A stretch of DNA of 64,000 bases. It comes from Bosea sp. 685. Its GTDB lineage: Bacteria > Pseudomonadota > Alphaproteobacteria > Rhizobiales > Beijerinckiaceae. The translations under genes and the position numbers were made by a program. Positions 9,045 through 17,296 of this stretch are shown here, one piece after another. Positions within the stretch are counted from its first letter, which is position 1; each line of letters starts with the position of its first letter. A model generated the notes under the pieces. It worked only from the letters and a program-made list of their open reading frames with translations, searched no databases and had not been told where the DNA came from. The DNA is taken from positions 4,712,001 through 4,776,000 of the forward strand of contig NZ_CP134779.1 in NCBI RefSeq assembly GCF_031884435.1, given 5' to 3'.

Positions 9045-10619
9045 CTACTCGGCTGCTTCCGCGATCGGCCGCGGCTTGACCCATTTCAGCACCGGCTGGC
9101 GCGCGGCGCGGGTTTCGTCGAGCCGGCGGATCGGGGCGTGGTGAGGCGCTGCCGTGAAGCGCGCCTTGTCGTTGCCCTGTGCCGCCATGGCGAGGTCACG
9201 CAGCGTCGCGATGAAGAGGTCGAGCGAGGCCTTCGATTCCGACTCGGTCGGCTCGATCAGCATCGCGCCATGCACGACGAGCGGGAAGTACACCGTCATC
9301 GGGTGATAGCCCTCGTCGATCATCGCCTTGGCGAAATCGAGCGTCGAGACGCCTGTGCCCTTGAGCCATTCGTCGTCGAACAGCACCTCATGCATCGAGG
9401 GGTGGTCCGGGAAGGGCAGCGACATCAGGTCCGACAGGCCGGCGCGGATGTAGTTGGCGTTCAGCACCGCATCCTCGGAGGCCTGCTTCATGCCGTCCGA
9501 ACCGTGGCTGAGCATATAGGCGAGCGCGCGGACATACATGCCCATCTGGCCATGGAAGGCGGTCATGCGGCCAAACGGCGCGTTGCCCGCCGGCGCATCG
9601 TCCTTGTTCTCGATCAGGCGCGGCGCGCCGTTTTCGATATGGATAAAAGGCACCGGCGCGTAAGGCGCGAGCCGCGCCGACAACACGACCGGCCCCGCAC
9701 CCGGCCCGCCGCCGCCATGGGGCGTCGAGAAGGTCTTGTGCAGGTTGATGTGCATGGCGTCGACGCCGAGATCGCCCGGCTTGGCCTTGCCGACGATGGC
9801 GTTGAAGTTGGCGCCATCGCAGTAGAAATAGGCGCCGGCCTCATGCATCGCGGCGGCGATCTCGACAATCTGCGGCTCGAAGATGCCGCAGGTGTTGGGG
9901 TTGGTCAGCATGATCGCGGCGATCTCGGGCCCGAGCAACGCCTTGACGTCCTCGACCGCGACGGTGCCGTCCGGACGGGCCGGCACCGACTTCACGGAGA
10001 AGCCGATCAGGGCGGCGGTCGCCGGATTGGTGCCGTGCGCCGATTCCGGCACGAGCACGACATTGCGGGTCGCGCCCTCGCCCTTGGCGGCGATGGCGGC
10101 CTTGATCGCCATCATGCCGCAGGCCTCGCCATGCGCGCCGGCCTTGGGGCTCAGTGCCACCGCCGGCATGCCGGTCAGCGTCATCAGGTAATGCGAGAGC
10201 TGCAGCATCACGTCGAGCGCGCCGGGCACGGTCGAGACCGGCTGAAGCGGGTGCACGTCGGAGAAGCCCGGCAGCCGCGCCATCTTCTCGTTCAGGCGGG
10301 CATTATGCTTCATCGTGCAGGAGCCGAGCGGGAAGAGCCCGGTGTCGATGCCGTAATTCTTCTGGCTGAGGCGGACGTAATGGCGCATCGCCTCGGGCTC
10401 GGAGAGACCGGGAAGGCCGATACCGTCCTTGCGCGCATGCTTGCCCAGGCGCGACTTGAACGGCGTAGGCGCATCGATATCGACGCCCGTCGTCTCGTGA
10501 TGACCGATCTCGAAGATCAGCGGCTCGATCTGCTGCAGAGCCTTGTTGCCGGTGAAGGTGGCGTGCTGCTCGCTGGCAGCCTCGCCGGCCTGGGTGGGAC
10601 GTCCCTGACGATTGAGCAT
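9045..10619 (-). CDS. gcvPB: Glycine dehydrogenase (decarboxylating) subunit 2
   Basis: The C-terminal half of the split P-protein, 524 residues, which carries the pyridoxal-phosphate lysine in NLHKTFSTPHGGGGPGAGP. With GcvPA it decarboxylates glycine and loads the aminomethyl group on GcvH. The full family length is present, including GSCTMKHNARLNEKMARLPGF. It is the last gene of the gcv operon. The start ATG is 15 bp from the end of the unknown upstream gene. Confidence 0.96.
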   Translation of the reverse strand: MLNRQGRPTQAGEAASEQHATFTGNKALQQIEPLIFEIGHHETTGVDIDAPTPFKSRLGKHARKDGIGLPGLSEPEAMRHYVRLSQKNYGIDTGLFPLGSCTMKHNARLNEKMARLPGFSDVHPLQPVSTVPGALDVMLQLSHYLMTLTGMPAVALSPKAGAHGEACGMMAIKAAIAAKGEGATRNVVLVPESAHGTNPATAALIGFSVKSVPARPDGTVAVEDVKALLGPEIAAIMLTNPNTCGIFEPQIVEIAAAMHEAGAYFYCDGANFNAIVGKAKPGDLGVDAMHINLHKTFSTPHGGGGPGAGPVVLSARLAPYAPVPFIHIENGAPRLIENKDDAPAGNAPFGRMTAFHGQMGMYVRALAYMLSHGSDGMKQASEDAVLNANYIRAGLSDLMSLPFPDHPSMHEVLFDDEWLKGTGVSTLDFAKAMIDEGYHPMTVYFPLVVHGAMLIEPTESESKASLDLFIATLRDLAMAAQGNDKARFTAAPHHAPIRRLDETRAARQPVLKWVKPRPIAEAAE

Positions 10620-10634
10620 GGTGTTTATGTCCGA

Positions 10635-11291
10635 TCAGCGAAACTTGTAGGCGAAGGAGAGCATCGAATTGAGGCCGTCGCGCGCTTCCGCCGCGTCGAG
10701 CCCGATCGAAACGAAATACTGTATGAGGCGATTGATCCCGGCCTGATCGCTAGGACCATTCGGCGGCGCCTGGCCGGCAAGCTTGGCGCAGATCACCCAG
10801 CTCATGGTGCGGCGCTCGCGCTGCTGGTTGGCATAGAAGCGCGGATCCGAGGCAGCCTTCTCGAACAGCCGGCCCCAATCCTGATTGGCGGCCGCCGGAA
10901 TCGCCTCAACGCGGATGAAGCTCGAATCCTGCGGGCTCCTGGCGCGGTTGAGCAGATGGTCGACATCGAAACCGGCAAGCTCGGCGGATGTCGCCCTGAC
11001 GCCATAGGCCTCGCGAATGAACGCCAGATAGGCGGAGCGATAACCGGAATAGCGCGCCGCGACCCAGCAACTCGCCTGCGTATCGGGATCGCCGGGCCTG
11101 GCCACCATGGCGACATTGCGTTCGTCGCGCCGGCCGACCCCACCGGCGATGCCAGCTTCACCGGCATCCGAGATGAAGACCAGCCCCGGCAGGGCTCCGG
11201 GCGCTTCGACCTGCACCTGCACAAGCGGGCTGCGCACCCACGCGGCGATGAGCGCTCGCTGACGACGGGCAATGATGGCGTGCAGGGACAT
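10635..11291 (-). CDS. Conserved-looking protein of unknown function within the gcv operon
   Basis: I do not recognise this 218-residue protein. It is soluble, with no signal peptide or membrane helix. Notable stretches are QVQVEAPGALPGLVFISD, FDVDHLLNRARSPQDSSFIR and RERRTMSWVICAKLAGQ. The DVDHLLNRARS segment resembles a metal or nucleotide pocket, but no known catalytic motif is complete. It lies between gcvPA and gcvPB with gaps of 32 and 15 bp, so it must share the riboswitch-controlled transcript. Codon use matches its neighbours. A role in glycine or one-carbon metabolism is only suggested by location. Confidence 0.75.
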   Translation of the reverse strand: MSLHAIIARRQRALIAAWVRSPLVQVQVEAPGALPGLVFISDAGEAGIAGGVGRRDERNVAMVARPGDPDTQASCWVAARYSGYRSAYLAFIREAYGVRATSAELAGFDVDHLLNRARSPQDSSFIRVEAIPAAANQDWGRLFEKAASDPRFYANQQRERRTMSWVICAKLAGQAPPNGPSDQAGINRLIQYFVSIGLDAAEARDGLNSMLSFAYKFR

Positions 11292-11323
11292 TGAGAGCCG
11301 CTCCTTCGGTTAACCTCTAAACG

Positions 11324-12664
11324 TCAGAGAACCTCGCGCAGCCGCGCGACGAAGGCGTCACGATCGTCATCCGTATTCACTTCGGTATTCGCCACGATCA
11401 GCAGGTCATCGAGCCCAGCGCCGGGCAACAGCCGCGAGACCGGCACGCCGGCGAGCACACCCTTTTCGGCCAACGCCTCGACCACCTCGGCGGCGGGCTT
11501 GGGGAGCTTCACGGTGAACTCGTTGAAGAAGCTCTCATTGAGCACCGTGACGCCCTTCACCCCGGCGAGCTGATCGGCGAGCTTGACCGCGTTGGCGTGA
11601 TTGACCTCGGCCAGCCGCGACAGCCCGGCTTGGCCGAGCAGCGTCATGTGGATGGTGAAGGCGAGCACGCAGAGGCCGGAATTGGTGCAGATGTTCGAGG
11701 TCGCCTTGTCCCTGCGGATATGCTGCTCGCGGGTCGAGAGCGTCAGCACGAAGCCGCGCTGGCCGTCAGCGTCCACCGTCTCGCCGCAGAGCCTGCCTGG
11801 CATCTGGCGGACATATTTCGACTTGGCGGCGAAGAGCCCGACATAGGGGCCGCCGAAATTCAACGCATTGCCGATCGACTGGCCTTCGCCGACGACGATG
11901 TCGGCGCCCATCTCGCCAGGCGAGGTGATCGCGCCGAGCGAAACCACTTCGGTGACGACCGCGATCAGCAAGGCGCCATGGGCCTGCGCCTTCGCGGCGA
12001 TCGGGGCGAGGTCGCGGAGATTGCCGAAGACGTCGGGCGATTGCACGACGACGCAGGAGGTCTCGTCGTCGATCTGGGCGAGGATGTCCTCAGTGGCCGC
12101 GACATCGGGCTTCAACGCCACGACCTCGTCGCTCGCCATCTCGGAGAGCGTCTTCACCACCTCGGCGTAATGCGGGTGCAGGCCGCCCGACAGCAGGGCC
12201 TTGCGGCGCTTGGTGACGCGGTGAGCCATCAGCACGGCCTCGCCAGTGCCGGTCGAGCCGTCATACATCGAGGCGTTGGCGACCTCCATGCCGGTGAGCG
12301 CCGCGACCTGGGTCTGGAACTCGAAGAGATATTGCAGCGTGCCCTGCGCGATCTCGGGCTGGTAGGGCGTGTAGCTGGTCAGGAATTCCGAGCGCTGGAT
12401 CAGGTGGTCCACCGTCGCCGGGACATGATGCTTATAGGCCCCGGCCCCGACGAAGAAGGCCACGGAGGAGGCCGCGATGCTCTTGGCCGCGATGCGCCCC
12501 ATGATGCGCTCGACCTCGAGCTCGCCCTTGGCGCGGGGTAGATCGAGCGGCGCGGTCAGGAGCTTGCCGGCCGGTACGTCGCTGAACAGCGCATCGACAT
12601 CGGGAACGCCGATGCGGGCCAGCATGTCGAGCCGGTCGGTGTCGGTGAGGGGGAGGTAGCGCAT
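11324..12664 (-). CDS. gcvPA: Glycine dehydrogenase (decarboxylating) subunit 1
   Basis: The N-terminal half of the split P-protein, 446 residues. Family landmarks are [38 protein letters not shown] sequence and [17 protein letters not shown]. The ATG at 12664 gives the family N-terminus [20 protein letters not shown]. An upstream extension to 12796 would read through the palindromic repeat and is rejected. It needs GcvPB for activity. Confidence 0.96.
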   Translation of the reverse strand: MRYLPLTDTDRLDMLARIGVPDVDALFSDVPAGKLLTAPLDLPRAKGELEVERIMGRIAAKSIAASSVAFFVGAGAYKHHVPATVDHLIQRSEFLTSYTPYQPEIAQGTLQYLFEFQTQVAALTGMEVANASMYDGSTGTGEAVLMAHRVTKRRKALLSGGLHPHYAEVVKTLSEMASDEVVALKPDVAATEDILAQIDDETSCVVVQSPDVFGNLRDLAPIAAKAQAHGALLIAVVTEVVSLGAITSPGEMGADIVVGEGQSIGNALNFGGPYVGLFAAKSKYVRQMPGRLCGETVDADGQRGFVLTLSTREQHIRRDKATSNICTNSGLCVLAFTIHMTLLGQAGLSRLAEVNHANAVKLADQLAGVKGVTVLNESFFNEFTVKLPKPAAEVVEALAEKGVLAGVPVSRLLPGAGLDDLLIVANTEVNTDDDRDAFVARLREVL

Positions 12665-12689
12665 GGGGTGCTTCCGTGGTGAGTTGGGT

Positions 12690-12824
12690 GTCATCCCGTG
12701 CGCGCTGCGGCACGAAAGTGCTGCTGCGCAGACACGGGATCGTATGACGAGAAGGCGCCTTATCCGGAGAGCGCTCCCGCATCTGCGCAGCAGCACTTTC
12801 GTGCCGCAGCGCGTGCGGGATGAC
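12690..12824. repeat. Long palindrome between gcvH and gcvPA
   Basis: Near-perfect 43-bp inverted arms (12690-12732 and 12782-12824) enclose a 49-bp spacer, with ends GTCATCCCG and CGGGATGAC like the REP elements elsewhere in the window. As RNA within the gcv transcript it would form a very stable hairpin, which could shield the upstream gcvT-gcvH message or lower the level of the downstream part. Confidence 0.85.
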
Positions 12825-12829
12825 CCCGT

Positions 12830-13204
12830 TCACAGCGTCTTGACGTAATCCTGGTACTCGGCCTCGCTCATCAAACCCTCGAGCTCGGCGGCGTTGCTGA
12901 GCTTGAGCTTGACGAACCAGCCTTTGCCGGCCGGGTCCTCATTGACCGTGCCGGGCGATGCCTCGAGCTCGCTGTTGACGGCCACAACCTCGCCGGAGAC
13001 CGGCGCATAGACCTCGGACGCCGCCTTGACGCTCTCGACCACGGCCGCTTCGCCGCCCTTGGTCACGGCCTTGCCGATGGCGGGCAGCTCGACGAAGACG
13101 ACGTCGCCAAGCTGCGCCTGGGCGTAGTCGCTGATGCCGACCGTGCCGGTGTCGCCCTCGATGCGGATATATTCGTGGTCCTTGGTATAGCGGGTCTCGG
13201 CCAT
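12830..13204 (-). CDS. gcvH: Glycine cleavage system H protein
   Basis: The 124-residue lipoyl carrier of the glycine cleavage system. The lipoylated lysine is in AAVVESVKAASEVYAPVSG, at about residue 62. The N-terminus (TRYTKDHEYIRIEGDTGTVGI) and C-terminus (GLMSEAEYQDYVKTL) are typical, and the length is normal. It follows gcvT by 29 bp in the same transcript. Confidence 0.97.
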   Translation of the reverse strand: MAETRYTKDHEYIRIEGDTGTVGISDYAQAQLGDVVFVELPAIGKAVTKGGEAAVVESVKAASEVYAPVSGEVVAVNSELEASPGTVNEDPAGKGWFVKLKLSNAAELEGLMSEAEYQDYVKTL

Positions 13205-13233
13205 GGTCTTGTCTCCTGGAAAAGGAATGGGGA

Positions 13234-14397
13234 TCAGCGCTTGTAGCGGTTGGGCACGAAGGGCATCGCGGCGACGACTGCCGGCAGCGGCTTGCCGCGC
13301 ACGATCAGATCAAGCCGCGTGCCAGGAGCGGAATGCGCCTTGGCGACATAGCCCATGGCGCAGGGTGCGTTCAGGGTCGGGCCAAAGCCGCCGGAGGTAA
13401 CCTTGCCGACGATCTCGCCCTCGGGCGTGGCGATCTCGGCACCCTCGCGAGCCGGAGCGCGGCCTTCCGGCAGCAGGCCGACGCGGATGCGTGCGGGCCC
13501 CTCGGTGAATTCGCGCTGGATGCGGGCAGCACCGGGAAAGCCGCCCTCCTCGCGCCGGCGTTTCTGGATCGACCAGTTCAGCGCGCCCTCGACCGGCGAG
13601 GTCGTGGTGTCGATGTCATGGCCGTAGAGGCACAGGCCCGCCTCCAGCCTCAGCGAATCACGCGCGCCGAGCCCGATCGGCTTGACACGGGCGTCGAGCA
13701 GCAGCGTGTCCCAGATTTCGCCGATCTTGCTCGCGGCAGCCGAGATCTCGTAGCCATCCTCGCCGGTATAGCCGGAGCGGCTGAGATTGGCCTTGATGCC
13801 GGCAACCTTCATGCTGCGCGAGGTCATGAAGCCCATCTCGGCGGCCTCGGGCGCGAGCACGGCCAGCGCCTCGGCGGCGGCCGGTCCCTGGATCGCGATC
13901 AGGCCGCGATGCTCGGCCCGGATCAGCTTCACATTGGCCGGCAGCCGCGCTTCGATATGGGCGTAGTCCTCGGTCTTGCAGGCGGCGTTGACGACGAGAT
14001 AGAGCGCGCCGTCCTCATCGGGGTCGAGCGAGCGCGTCACCATCAGATCGTCGAGGATGCCGCCCTCCTCGTTCAGGAGTTGCGAATAGCGCTGCTTGCC
14101 TGGGGCGAGATTGAGGATGTCGGCGGGAATCAGGGCTTCCAGCGCGCGCGCCGTGGTCTCGTGGTCGGGACCGACCAGGAAGGCCTGGCCCATATGCGAG
14201 ACGTCGAAGAGCCCGGCCTTCTCGCGCGTCCAGTTATGCTCGGTCAGGATGCCGCTGGGGTACTGCACCGGCATGTCGTAGCCGGCGAAAGGCACCATGC
14301 GAGCGCCGAGCGCGACATGGCGGGAATGGAGCGCAGTCTTGAGCGATGGGGTCTCGGGCGACGCATGAGCAATCGCGGTATCGGCTTCGGCAGCCAT
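13234..14397 (-). CDS. gcvT: Glycine cleavage system T protein (aminomethyltransferase)
   Basis: A 387-residue aminomethyltransferase that moves the one-carbon unit from the H protein to tetrahydrofolate, releasing ammonia. Landmarks are ALHSRHVALGARMVPFAGYD, LFDVSHMGQAFLVG and the folate-site region LSRSGYTGEDGYEIS. It is the first gene of the operon. The ATG at 14397 follows GGAAGGGG, and the glycine riboswitch occupies the leader. Confidence 0.96.
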   Translation of the reverse strand: MAAEADTAIAHASPETPSLKTALHSRHVALGARMVPFAGYDMPVQYPSGILTEHNWTREKAGLFDVSHMGQAFLVGPDHETTARALEALIPADILNLAPGKQRYSQLLNEEGGILDDLMVTRSLDPDEDGALYLVVNAACKTEDYAHIEARLPANVKLIRAEHRGLIAIQGPAAAEALAVLAPEAAEMGFMTSRSMKVAGIKANLSRSGYTGEDGYEISAAASKIGEIWDTLLLDARVKPIGLGARDSLRLEAGLCLYGHDIDTTTSPVEGALNWSIQKRRREEGGFPGAARIQREFTEGPARIRVGLLPEGRAPAREGAEIATPEGEIVGKVTSGGFGPTLNAPCAMGYVAKAHSAPGTRLDLIVRGKPLPAVVAAMPFVPNRYKR

Positions 14398-14452
14398 GGA
14401 GGGCCCCTTCCAGAGTCAAGCGCAAGCCCCGGACGGAACTGTCCGGAGCGCG

Positions 14453-14656
14453 CCCCCTCTGTCTCGGAACCTGAGAGATTTCCCCATACCGGCGTCGTCA
14501 GCCGGACAGGTTACACCCGTCGGTGGGCGGAATCGCTTCCGCCACTTTCCAGAGCGCCAACTCCCCTAGCGGTCCTTTTGCCTGAGCGTTTCCGGGGCGG
14601 TTGCGCCTTCGGCGCCGAATCCGAACAAGTCCGGACCCGGTCTCTCCCGCGGGGAT
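14453..14656 (-). ncRNA. Tandem glycine riboswitch
   Basis: Read on the minus strand, this leader holds both aptamers of a glycine riboswitch. Aptamer 1 has GCGGGAGAGACC, CGCCGAAGG, AAACGCTCAGGCAAAAGGAC and GGCGCTCTGGAAAG. Aptamer 2 follows with CGCCCACCGACGGGTGTAA, AAATCTCTCAGGTTCCGAGA and CAGAGGGG. Known riboswitches of this class switch the gcv operon on when glycine is abundant. A hairpin just downstream (CCGGAC/GTCCGG, 14430-14447) lies before the gcvT ribosome site and may be part of the expression platform. There is no U tract, so control of translation is more likely than termination. Confidence 0.95.
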
Positions 14657-14749
14657 ATGCGGCTGAAGGCAGACATACTGGAGGCAGCCCTTGAGTCAAT
14701 CGGGCCGCTGCCTTGTTTCGCGGCAGGCGCCGCGATTTTCCACGCAGCG

Positions 14750-14804
14750 CTAGAGTGCTTTCCTCACGCGAACCGGTACCCGCTTCGCTCGGAAACGCTT
14801 TACC
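14750..14804. repeat. RIME-like module B, AACGCG variant
   Basis: The stretch from CTAGAGTGCTTTCC through CGCGAACCGGTACCCGCTTC to GGAAACGCTTTACC is a diverged copy of the element seen whole at 56164-56225. It lies between the gcv promoter region and the end of the lipoprotein gene. Confidence 0.65.
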
Positions 14805-15435
14805 TGCGCCGCCTGTGGGCGGCCGGCGCGGCGCCGGCGGGCGAGAGGTCGACGGTGATCTCGACATCGCCGCGGCCGGGCGGGACCACGATGCCCTGCT
14901 CGACATAGGAGAAATCGACGCCGCCCTGGCCGCTGGCGATCGTCCCGCCGACACGGGCCGAGCGGCGCGCCACCGAGGTCGTGCCGCGCGTGACCGTGGT
15001 CACCAGAGTCGCAAAATAACTGCCCGGCGCACCAGCCGGGCCGAGCAGCACCCGGCCCTCGACGCCGACCTTGAGATTGTAGCCGCCGCCCGGGGTCGCC
15101 GTGCATTCGCGCGCAACATTCAGAATCGAAATTTGATGGCGCAGGCTGCCGCTGTCAGGGCCGGTCTGGGCGCGCATCGCGGCGCCGCCATCGGCGATGA
15201 TCACCTCCGGGCAGACCAGCGACTCCTCCTCGTCCTGGCGCTCCTTCTGGACCTCGCCCTGCGTCTTCGGCGGAGCCGGCGGCACGGTCGTGGACTGGAA
15301 CATCACGACATTGCCGAACTTCTGCAGCGCGCTCGGCTCTCCCGAGGAGGAGCCGGACGAACCGCAGCCGGCGAGGCCGACACACAGGACAGGAAGAATC
15401 AGCCAATGCGGCCGGCTGAATGTCGCGTCAATCAC
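14800..15435 (-). CDS. Putative outer-membrane lipoprotein, unknown function
   Basis: A 211-residue protein with a lipoprotein signal: a hydrophobic segment (HWLILPVLCVGLAGCGSSGSS) with a lipobox ending L-A-G-C. The mature part is soluble, with FGNVVMFQSTTVPPAPPKTQ, a beta-rich domain near YNLKVGVEGRVLLGPAG and a Pro/Ala/Arg tail. The start is GTG at 15435, overlapping the stop of the upstream IalB-family gene by four bases. I do not recognise the family. The pair is probably co-translated and both products exported. Confidence 0.8.
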   Translation of the reverse strand: MIDATFSRPHWLILPVLCVGLAGCGSSGSSSGEPSALQKFGNVVMFQSTTVPPAPPKTQGEVQKERQDEEESLVCPEVIIADGGAAMRAQTGPDSGSLRHQISILNVARECTATPGGGYNLKVGVEGRVLLGPAGAPGSYFATLVTTVTRGTTSVARRSARVGGTIASGQGGVDFSYVEQGIVVPPGRGDVEITVDLSPAGAAPAAHRRRR

Positions 15436-15932
15436 GGCAAGGTCTCCACGCCGGGGCCGAATCCGGAAAGCGAGACGGGAATGCCCACGCCCTCCTCCGG
15501 TGTCTGGAACACGATGAATGTGGCGCTTTTGCCGGTCTTGAGCTGGCCGAGCAGCGCATCGTCCATCACCACCTCGGCGACACAGCCGGTGGTCAGGCAG
15601 CGCACGAAGCCGGCCCGGCCGATATCCTTGTCGTCGATCTTCAAGCCCAGCCCCGAGGGCAAGAGCACGCCGAGCGGCGCGACCACGCGCAGCAGCCGGC
15701 TCTTCTGATCCGCCGTCTTGAGCACGATGACGAGCAGCGTCAGGTTCGGCCGGTCCTCGGCCGCGACATTCTGCACGAGCGCGCATTGCTCGGTCTTGGC
15801 GCCGGGAGGCACCTCGCAGCGCATTTGCCAGTCGCCATGCGTCGACTTGACCGCGCCCTGCGCCAGCGCAGCGCCGCTGACGCTGCAGGCGGCCAGCGCG
15901 GTCGCGAGGACGCGTCCGATCATCTTGCCCAT
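15432..15932 (-). CDS. Invasion-associated locus B (IalB) family protein
   Basis: A 166-residue periplasmic protein with a signal peptide (MIGRVLATALAACSVSGAALA). The IalB-family core is visible as HGDWQMRCEVPPGAKTEQCA, LLVIVLKTADQKSRLLRVVA, GVLLPSGLGLKIDDKDIGRA and FVRCLTTGCVAEVVMDDALL. IalB was named in Bartonella, but the family is widespread in free-living Rhizobiales, so invasion should not be inferred. Cysteine pairs suggest disulfides. Confidence 0.9.
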   Translation of the reverse strand: MGKMIGRVLATALAACSVSGAALAQGAVKSTHGDWQMRCEVPPGAKTEQCALVQNVAAEDRPNLTLLVIVLKTADQKSRLLRVVAPLGVLLPSGLGLKIDDKDIGRAGFVRCLTTGCVAEVVMDDALLGQLKTGKSATFIVFQTPEEGVGIPVSLSGFGPGVETLP

Positions 15933-16300
15933 CCCTGCCTAACCTCCAAACCGGCGCACGCCGCCGGGCGTGACGAATAAAGCAGCCGAATTCAGGCGAA
16001 AAGCCGGTCAGCGCCCCGGCGCGCGCCGCCCTCGCCAAATCATGCCCGTGTTGGGACCATGCAGGCCCTGTCCTGTCAAGGCGAGAGCCCAAAGCCGGGC
16101 CCGCCGCGACATACGACCTCGCGCGATTATGCCGCACGGCATGCGTGGAAGGCCCGCATTGCCCCACTGGCGCAAGCGTGATCTTTGATTTATCGCAATG
16201 CCGAAGTGCAGGGTGGGCCGCTGGGTCGTAACCTTGTCGCACGGACGCCTTTCGATCAGGGCGGTCCGAAGCGGGCATGATGAGGAGCTAGGTCGGACCG
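15933..16300. other. Divergent intergenic region upstream of the oxidase operon
   Basis: This 368-bp gap separates the leftward IalB-family gene from ctaC. I see no credible gene here. It should hold both divergent promoters. The only site of note is the possible FNR/FixK-type box at 16185-16198. Confidence 0.6.
16185..16198 (+). promoter_or_regulatory. Possible FNR/FixK-like half-palindrome
   Basis: TTGATTTATCGCAA resembles the TTGAT-N4-ATCAA consensus of FNR/FixK regulators, with a degenerate right half. It lies 103 bp before the ctaC start, where oxygen control of an aa3 oxidase would make sense. The match is weak and could be chance. Confidence 0.25.
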
Positions 16301-17200
16301 ATGCGATTTCTGAGCAGGACCCTTGCAAGCAGGACCCTTGCAACCGTGACCGCCCTGGCCCTTGCGGCCGGCGCGACGGCGCTCCTTCCCGACGCCGCTC
16401 TGGCCGGCACCGGCATGCCCAGTGACTGGCAGATGAACCTGCAGGGCCCGGCGACCGAGGTCTCGGAGTATATTCACTGGTTTCACAACTGGCTGAACGT
16501 CATCATCTTCATCATCTCGGTCTTCGTGCTGGGGCTCCTGGTCTATGTCGCCTGGCGCTTCAACGAGAAGGCGAACCCGGTTCCCTCGAAGACGACGCAT
16601 CATGCGTTGCTCGAAGTCGCCTGGACGGTGATTCCGGTCCTGATCCTGGTTGTCATCGCGATCCCCTCCTTCCGCCTGCTCAAGCTGCAGCTCGAGATTC
16701 CGCAGGCCGACCTCACCGTGAAGGTCACCGGCAAGCAGTGGTACTGGTCCTATGAGTACCCGCAGGATGGCGGCGCCTTCGGCTTCGACTCGCTGATGCT
16801 GGACGAGAAGCAGCGCGCCGAGGCGATCAGCAGCAACAAGATCGCCGCCGCCGAGGCCCCGCGCCTGCTCGCCGTCGACAACGAGGCCGTGGTCCCGGTC
16901 GGCAAGATCGTGCGCATCCAGGTCACCGGCGCCGACGTGATCCACAAATTCACGGTGCCGTCCTTCGGCATCAAAATCGACGCCATCCCCGGCCGCCTGA
17001 ACGAGACCTGGTTCAAGGCCGACCGCGAGGGCATCTATTACGGCCAGTGCTCGTTCATCTGCGGGCAGAACCATTCCTACATGCCGATCGCCTTCCGGGT
17101 CGTCAGCGCTGAGAAATACGCCGCCTGGCTCGCCGATTCGAAGAAGAAGTTCGCCAATGCCGACGACGCGACCAACAAGGTCGCCGCCGCCGGCCAATAA
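16301..17200 (+). CDS. ctaC: Cytochrome c oxidase subunit II
   Basis: Subunit II of the aa3 oxidase, 299 residues, which accepts electrons from cytochrome c at CuA. There is a signal peptide (LATVTALALAAGATALLPDAALA), two membrane helices (NVIIFIISVFVLGLLVYVAW and VAWTVIPVLILVVIAIPSF) and a cupredoxin domain with KQWYWSYEYP. The CuA loop reads YYGQCSFICGQNHSYMPIAF. Both cysteines, the histidine and the methionine are present, but the usual glutamate between the cysteines is phenylalanine. It heads the oxidase operon. Confidence 0.96.
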   Translation: MRFLSRTLASRTLATVTALALAAGATALLPDAALAGTGMPSDWQMNLQGPATEVSEYIHWFHNWLNVIIFIISVFVLGLLVYVAWRFNEKANPVPSKTTHHALLEVAWTVIPVLILVVIAIPSFRLLKLQLEIPQADLTVKVTGKQWYWSYEYPQDGGAFGFDSLMLDEKQRAEAISSNKIAAAEAPRLLAVDNEAVVPVGKIVRIQVTGADVIHKFTVPSFGIKIDAIPGRLNETWFKADREGIYYGQCSFICGQNHSYMPIAFRVVSAEKYAAWLADSKKKFANADDATNKVAAAGQ

Positions 17201-17296
17201 GCCCTGTTTTACGAACCGTTTGCCGCCCGGCCGCCGCCGCAGCGCAACTTGATCGACCGACTGTAGCGAACCCGATTCGCATAAGGAGACCACCCC

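Noticed and set aside
9138..11294. Open plus-strand frame of 718 codons over gcvPB and the unknown gene
   Set aside because: It is the antisense of real genes in GC-rich DNA; its composition is Arg/His/Asp/Gly-rich with no domain, and the minus-strand products are clear enzymes.
12690..12824. Two transcription terminators between gcvH and gcvPA
   Set aside because: The palindrome lacks T runs on either strand and lies inside an operon that must reach gcvPA and gcvPB.
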